Source: an uncultured Faecalibacterium sp. (lineage in GTDB: Bacteria; Bacillota; Clostridia; Oscillospirales; Ruminococcaceae). Taken from it: a stretch of 17,535 nucleotides of DNA. Made by a program: the position numbers and the translations under genes. Below the pieces are notes generated by a model. The model ran no database searches. It worked only from the letters and a program-made list of their open reading frames with translations, and was not told the origin of the DNA. How positions within the stretch are numbered: the stretch's first letter is position 1; each line of letters opens with the position of its first letter. Of the stretch, positions 12,944 to 17,535 are shown piece by piece. Location: assembly GCA_934501115.1 (NCBI GenBank), contig CAKSTO010000046.1, forward strand, positions 1 through 17,535, read 5' to 3'.

Positions 12944-13690
12944 ATGAACTTTTTACTTACCCTTGCCTACGACGGCACGAACTACTGCGGCTTTCAGGTG
13001 CAGCCCAACGGGCGCAGCGTGGCCGCTGTGTTTCAGGACGCGCTGGAAGCGGTGCTGGGCTCCCGCCCCGACATCAAGGGCTGCAGCCGCACCGATGCGG
13101 GGGTGCATGCGCTGGGCTTTAAGCTCAACTTCCACGCCGACACCCGCATCCCGGCGGCAAAGCTGCCGCTGGCGCTGAACCAGCATCTGCCGCCGGATAT
13201 CCGGGTGCTGGATGCGCAGGTGGTGCCGGAGGACTTCCACGCCCGGTACGCCGCCCACACCAAGACCTACCTCTACCGCATCCACAACCACCCCATCGAC
13301 TCCCCCTTTGATGCCGCTTACTATGCCCGGGTGCCCCGGCGGCTGGACGAAGCCGCCATGCAGGCGGCAGCACAGCAGTTCGTGGGGACGCACGATTTTC
13401 TCGCTCTGTGCGCGGCGGGCTCTTCCGCCGCAGCCCATGGCGACACGGTGCGCACCATCACGGCCTGCCGTGTCACCCGGCGGGGAGACGAGATCAGCAT
13501 CGAGGTGACCGCCGACGGCTACCTCTATAATATGGTTCGCATCCTTGCGGGCACTCTGTGCGAGGCGGGCGCAGGACGGCTTGCGCCCGCAGAGATCCCG
13601 GCCATTCTGGAAAGCCGCGACCGCAGCCGCGCAGGCCCTACCATGCCGGCGAAAGGGCTGTTTCTGAAGTGTGTGGAGTATGATCTGTAA
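12944..13690 (+). CDS. truA: tRNA pseudouridine synthase TruA
   Basis: A 248-residue enzyme that makes pseudouridine at positions 38-40 of tRNA anticodon arms. The N-terminus MNFLLTLAYDGTNYCGFQVQ is typical, and the catalytic Asp is D51 in GCSRTDAGVHALGF. Later motifs KTYLYRIHNHPIDSPF and DGYLYNMVRILAGTL are conserved. An in-frame stop at 12938 excludes an earlier start. No Shine-Dalgarno lies at normal distance; the only candidate is GGAGG (12921-12925), 18 bases upstream inside the structured repeat. The ecfA1-ecfA2-ecfT-truA order is the usual Firmicutes one. Confidence 0.95.
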   Translation: MNFLLTLAYDGTNYCGFQVQPNGRSVAAVFQDALEAVLGSRPDIKGCSRTDAGVHALGFKLNFHADTRIPAAKLPLALNQHLPPDIRVLDAQVVPEDFHARYAAHTKTYLYRIHNHPIDSPFDAAYYARVPRRLDEAAMQAAAQQFVGTHDFLALCAAGSSAAAHGDTVRTITACRVTRRGDEISIEVTADGYLYNMVRILAGTLCEAGAGRLAPAEIPAILESRDRSRAGPTMPAKGLFLKCVEYDL

Positions 13691-13702
13691 GGAGAAAAAC
13701 CC

Positions 13703-14920
13703 ATGAGCAAATTTCGACGCGGCGGCCGCTCTGCCGAGAGTGAGCCGCTTTCTGCCGGGCGGGTCGAGTACCTCGAAGCTGCCCGCGCCCGTGTCAGGGC
13801 AAAACGCATCCGCCGCACGGTGATCATTGTGGCGGCGCTGACCATTCTGATCCTGTTTGCCACCGGCGTGGTGGGCACCTCCATCGCCCGCGCGAAAGAT
13901 TTGGTGGACACGGCCTACATCACGCTGTTCCCGGCGGCGGGCTGGCCGCAGCAGACCGGCATTATGGATCCGGAAGCGGCATATCCGCTGTCCGGCAGTT
14001 TTGTGGAAATGGGCGGTGACAGCTGTGTCGTCTACAGCCTGAAGGGGGCAAAGCTCAACAGCATCCAGAGCGGCTACGCCCGCCCCGCCATTGCTGTGGG
14101 AAAAAACCGTTTTGTGCTGTACAACCGCTCTGGAACGGAGCTGCGGGTGGAGAGCCGTACCCAGAACCTCTACACCCGAACCATGGAGAACGCCATTTAT
14201 TTGTGCGCGGTAGCCAATGCCGGGCAGGTGGCCGTAGCCACCGATGACCCCAACAGCGCGGCAAAGCTGACCGTTTACAATGCGGCAATGGAGCAGGCAC
14301 TGAGCTGGAACCTGACCAGTGCGCAGGGCACGCCCATACGCATGGCATTTTCACCGGACAGCCGGCGCATTGCGGTGGCAGCGGTGACAGCCACCGGAGG
14401 ACAGCTGACAACGAATCTTTATACGCTGGCTCTCTCGCAGGGCGACCCGGTGCAGCTGGCAGCCGAAAACAGCGTACCCCAGTGGCTGGGGTGGCTGTCC
14501 GACGACACAGTGCTGGCCATCTATCAAAACCGCGCGGTGCTGTACAATGCAGGCGGCGGCGAGAAGGCAAGCTATGACTTCGGCGGCAGCACGCTGGTGA
14601 GCGTGTCCAGTGTCAAAAGCGGTGTGGCGCTGCTGCTGAGCGGAGGCCAGACCTGCACAGCGGTGCTGCTGGACAAAGATCTTGGGGTGCAGTACAGCGG
14701 CAGCGTGCTGGCAGCCAACAGCATCGTTCGCACACGGGATGCGTTTTATCTGCTCACGGACAGCACGCTGGAGTGCTTTACCGCAGCCGGGGAGTTCCAG
14801 TGGAGCCAGAGCTTCTCCGCACGCCCCCGGGCGCTGATCCCGGGGCGGAAGCTGCTGATCCTCACAGGCAACACCGTGCAGGTGGCCGCTCCGCCGGAAA
14901 CTGCTTCCAGCGGACGGTGA
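13703..14920 (+). CDS. DUF5711-like membrane-anchored beta-propeller protein
   Basis: A 405-residue protein with a basic cytoplasmic N-terminus (1-38), one membrane helix (about 39-59, IRRTVIIVAALTILILFATG) and an extracytoplasmic body of short beta-strand repeats resembling a WD40/PQQ-type propeller, for example IRMAFSPDSRRIAVAAV. It resembles the DUF5711 group of Clostridia by memory; the function is unknown. The start is preceded by AAGGAG (13688-13693). It sits 12 bases after truA and 63 bases before the CvpA-family gene, probably in one transcript. It may be a cell-envelope or sensory scaffold, but this is speculation. Confidence 0.65.
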   Translation: MSKFRRGGRSAESEPLSAGRVEYLEAARARVRAKRIRRTVIIVAALTILILFATGVVGTSIARAKDLVDTAYITLFPAAGWPQQTGIMDPEAAYPLSGSFVEMGGDSCVVYSLKGAKLNSIQSGYARPAIAVGKNRFVLYNRSGTELRVESRTQNLYTRTMENAIYLCAVANAGQVAVATDDPNSAAKLTVYNAAMEQALSWNLTSAQGTPIRMAFSPDSRRIAVAAVTATGGQLTTNLYTLALSQGDPVQLAAENSVPQWLGWLSDDTVLAIYQNRAVLYNAGGGEKASYDFGGSTLVSVSSVKSGVALLLSGGQTCTAVLLDKDLGVQYSGSVLAANSIVRTRDAFYLLTDSTLECFTAAGEFQWSQSFSARPRALIPGRKLLILTGNTVQVAAPPETASSGR

Positions 14921-14983
14921 CCGGATCAGAGAGGAAACGCACACCCTCGCGGAAGAGTGATGAAATAACAGGGAAAACAAGGT

Positions 14984-15679
14984 ATGTTCAAGAATCCGTC
15001 ATTTCTTTTTGATATTATATGTACCGTAGTCTGGATCATTCTGGTCGTCCGCTATGCGCGCAAAGGCTTTCTTTCGTCCATTGTGCAGCTGGTGGGCAAT
15101 CTGCTCAGCCTGCTGGGTGCCCACCAGCTTTCCGCCGCCTGTGCGGGCTGGGTGTTTGAACACATGCTGGCCGGAGGTTTCCGCACCCAGATCGCAGCCA
15201 GCCTTTCGGCAGGCGGCGTAGTAGACCTTTCTGCCATTGCGGAAAAATACGCAGGCTTTCTGCCCGCCGGCTTCCGGGCGTCCATCGTGGCGGCCTGTGA
15301 GCGCTCCGTCGATGCGGTGCTGGCCGACAATGCTGTAGTGCTGGCCGACTCCATCGTGGAGAATGTGCTGCAGCCGCTGCTGACGCCGGTGATCATGCTG
15401 GTGCTGTTCTTTCTGTTCTATGCCCTGCTGCGGCTGCTGGTGAGCATGCTGGTCACGGTGCTGGGGCTGGTGAACAAGCTGCCGGTCATCGGCACGGTGA
15501 ACCGGGGGCTTGGCTGGTTTGTGGGCGCGGGCACGGCACTGCTGGATATTTATCTGGTGCTGTGCGTCCTGTGGGGCATCATCGTCATCACAGGCGGCAG
15601 CCTGAATGTGCTCAACGACACGGTCATGAGCGGAAGTCTGTACTACAAAATCTTCAATCTCTTCAACCCTTTCCTGTAA
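14984..15679 (+). CDS. CvpA-family membrane protein
   Basis: A 231-residue protein with an N-terminal membrane helix and basic turn (FDIICTVVWIILVVRYARKGFL), two central hydrophobic helices (around VIMLVLFFLFYALLRLLVSM) and a last helix pair (AGTALLDIYLVLCVLWGIIV). The pattern RKGF...G...L matches the CvpA (colicin V production) family, whose members are inner-membrane proteins linked to envelope homeostasis. The RBS is poor; AGGG (14970-14973) is the best candidate. It lies between the DUF5711-like gene and the Clp ATPase gene. Confidence 0.75.
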   Translation: MFKNPSFLFDIICTVVWIILVVRYARKGFLSSIVQLVGNLLSLLGAHQLSAACAGWVFEHMLAGGFRTQIAASLSAGGVVDLSAIAEKYAGFLPAGFRASIVAACERSVDAVLADNAVVLADSIVENVLQPLLTPVIMLVLFFLFYALLRLLVSMLVTVLGLVNKLPVIGTVNRGLGWFVGAGTALLDIYLVLCVLWGIIVITGGSLNVLNDTVMSGSLYYKIFNLFNPFL

Positions 15680-15703
15680 AGGACTTTGCATAAAGGAGGA
15701 ACT

Positions 15704-17535
15704 ATGGTCTGCATTCGATGCCAGAAGCGTCCGGCGATCATCTTCATCCAGCGGATGGACAATGGTCAGATGAAGCAGGAGGGCTACTGCCTGCACTGTG
15801 CCCGGGAACTGCACATCAAGCCGGTGGATGATCTGATGAAGCAATTCGGCATGTCGGATCAGGATCTCGACAACATGGAAAACCGCATGGAGAGCATGAT
15901 GGAGGAGCTGGGCGATTCCAACCCGCTCTCCATGATGATGAACATGGCGCAGGGCGGCGAGGACGCCGACCCGGACAGCATGGACGAGGATCTTGTGCCC
16001 GGCAGCAATGCCACCTTCCCGCTGGGCTTTACCAGCAGCGACAAAAAGGAAGGCGATAAAAAAACCGACCGCAGGAACGGCAAAAAGCCGCCCAAGCGCA
16101 AATTTCTGGATACCTACTGCGAGAACCTGACCCGTAAGGCGCGGGAGGGCAGGCTGGACGATATCATTGGCCGCGACCGCGAAATTTACCGCACCATCCA
16201 GATCCTGAGCCGCCGCCAGAAGAACAACCCCTGCCTCATCGGTGAAGCCGGTGTGGGCAAGACCGCCATCGCCGAGGGCATTGCGGAGCGCATCGCCAAG
16301 GGGAATGTGCCCATCGGCCTGAAGGATAAGGAGATCTATCTGCTGGATCTCACCAGCCTTGTGGCAGGCACCCAGTTCCGCGGCCAGTTCGAGCAGCGGG
16401 TCAAGGGTCTGCTGAGCGAGGTGAAGGCAGCCGGCAATGTGATCCTGTTCATCGACGAGATCCACACCATCACCTCGGCCGGTGAGAGCGAGGGCGCCAT
16501 GAACGCGGGCAACATCTTAAAGCCCGCCCTCTCCCGCGGTGAGATCCAGGTCATCGGTGCCACCACCTTCAACGAGTACCGCAAGTACATCGAGAAGGAT
16601 CAGGCGCTGGAGCGCCGCTTCCAGCCCGTGCGGGTGGAGGAGCCCAGCGTGGCCGACACCCTTGCGGTGATGAACGGCATCAAGCACTACTATGAGCAGC
16701 ACCACCATGTGCAGGTGCCCGCCGAGGTGCTCAGCGCCACCGTCACCCTGAGTGAGCGCTATATCACCGACCGCTACCTGCCCGATAAGGCCATCGACCT
16801 GCTGGACGAAGCCTGTGCCTGCTGCAATCTGGCACACCCGGTCATCTCCGAGTATCTGGGCATGCAGAAGGAGCTGGATGCTCTGAAGCAGGAAGAAGCC
16901 GAGGTGGAAAGCACGGATGTGAACCAGACCATCGACTACGAGCAGGTGGCGCAGCGCAAGACCCGCATTGCAAAGCTCGAAGCCGAATTGCCCGCAAAGC
17001 AGGCCGCGGCCAGCGAGATCCAGGTGACCATGGACGATGTGGCCAAGGTCATCGAGCTGTGGACGGGCATCCCGGCGGTAAAGATCCGCGAGACCGAGTT
17101 TGCCAAGCTGGCCGGGCTGGAAGCTGAGCTGAAAAAGAAGATCATCGGGCAGGACGAGGCCGTGCATCTGGTGGCGCAGGCCATCAAGCGCAGCCGCGCC
17201 GACCTTTCCGGCCGCCGCCGTCCCGCAAGCTTCATCTTTGTGGGCCCCACCGGCGTGGGCAAGACCGAGCTGGTCAAGCAGCTGGCAAATCAGCTGTTCG
17301 ACGGCCCCGACCCGCTCATCCGTCTGGACATGAGCGAGTATATGGAAAAATATGCGGTGTCCCGCATGATCGGTTCGCCTCCGGGCTATGTGGGCTACGA
17401 GGAGGCCGGTCAGCTCACCGAGAAGGTGCGCCGCCGCCCCTACAGCGTGGTGCTGTTCGACGAGATCGAAAAGGCACACCCGGATGTGATGAACATTCTG
17501 CTGCAAATTCTGGACGAGGGCAAGATCAACGATGC
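15704..17535 (+). CDS. ClpE-like AAA+ unfoldase with N-terminal zinc finger (3' end outside window)
   Basis: The first 610 residues of a two-ring Clp ATPase, starting after AAAGGAGGA (15692-15700). Residues 3-32 form a four-cysteine zinc finger (C3, C6, C29, C32) like that of ClpE and McsA. An acidic, Met-rich linker (about 48-98) and a basic stretch (114-133) replace the usual Clp N-domain. AAA-1 has Walker A GEAGVGKT (180-187) and Walker B ILFIDEIH (247-254). A short coiled middle segment lies around 385-440. AAA-2 has Walker A GPTGVGKT (514-521), pore loop GYVGYEE (561-567) and Walker B VVLFDEIEKAH (582-592). It likely unfolds proteins for ClpP. The true C-terminus and any ClpP-binding loop lie outside the window. 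Confidence 0.9.
   Translation, partial: MVCIRCQKRPAIIFIQRMDNGQMKQEGYCLHCARELHIKPVDDLMKQFGMSDQDLDNMENRMESMMEELGDSNPLSMMMNMAQGGEDADPDSMDEDLVPGSNATFPLGFTSSDKKEGDKKTDRRNGKKPPKRKFLDTYCENLTRKAREGRLDDIIGRDREIYRTIQILSRRQKNNPCLIGEAGVGKTAIAEGIAERIAKGNVPIGLKDKEIYLLDLTSLVAGTQFRGQFEQRVKGLLSEVKAAGNVILFIDEIHTITSAGESEGAMNAGNILKPALSRGEIQVIGATTFNEYRKYIEKDQALERRFQPVRVEEPSVADTLAVMNGIKHYYEQHHHVQVPAEVLSATVTLSERYITDRYLPDKAIDLLDEACACCNLAHPVISEYLGMQKELDALKQEEAEVESTDVNQTIDYEQVAQRKTRIAKLEAELPAKQAAASEIQVTMDDVAKVIELWTGIPAVKIRETEFAKLAGLEAELKKKIIGQDEAVHLVAQAIKRSRADLSGRRRPASFIFVGPTGVGKTELVKQLANQLFDGPDPLIRLDMSEYMEKYAVSRMIGSPPGYVGYEEAGQLTEKVRRRPYSVVLFDEIEKAHPDVMNILLQILDEGKIND

Noticed and set aside
14999..16465. A 488-codon minus-strand frame opposite the CvpA-family and Clp genes
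   Set aside because: It crosses two real genes and an intergenic RBS; its composition is that of an antisense artefact.

Overview
The window reads as chromosome of a fairly GC-rich Clostridia-class gut bacterium of the Faecalibacterium/Oscillospiraceae type. That assignment rests on the overall gene style, on the chromosomal TraX-family gene, on the EcfA1-EcfA2-EcfT-TruA order typical of Firmicutes, and on abundant hairpin-rich intergenic repeats; it is inference, not a database match. Nearly all genes lie on the + strand. No CRISPR array, prophage or transposase is visible.

Layout. Positions 1-65 hold the last bases of a tRNA (probably tRNA-Ser) and its terminator. A TraX-family membrane protein (minus) and a LysR regulator (plus) diverge at about 1 kb, followed by a secreted lipase-like alpha/beta hydrolase with a twin-arginine-like signal. 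From 3.9 to 5.0 kb lies a more AT-rich patch: a decayed ParE/RelE-type toxin end, an HxlR regulator and a divergent cupin gene. It is bounded by partial copies of a tRNA 3' end and by the intact tRNA-Val(GAC).

The rest is housekeeping. ruvC-ruvA-ruvB (Holliday junction processing) is one operon with a clear promoter. glmM (cell-wall precursor synthesis) and a class I SAM methyltransferase follow. Then come ecfA1-ecfA2-ecfT (energy module of an ECF vitamin transporter; no S component here), truA (tRNA pseudouridine synthase), a DUF5711-like membrane-anchored propeller protein, a CvpA-family membrane protein, and a ClpE-like AAA+ unfoldase with an N-terminal zinc finger that runs off the window.

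The most unusual content is between the genes. One structured element of about 110 bp occurs three times (68-188 diverged, 9945-10053 inverted, 12824-12932). Its parts are a conserved leader, a long hairpin with a CGCA loop whose stem changes by paired substitutions between copies, an A-rich spacer, and a module that can form an H-type pseudoknot. A second, MITE-like element with terminal inverted repeats (7513-7636, fragment 12745-12773) sits between ruvB and glmM, and its end supplies a good -35 box for glmM. The first element may bear on translation of truA and on transcription termination after the methyltransferase gene.
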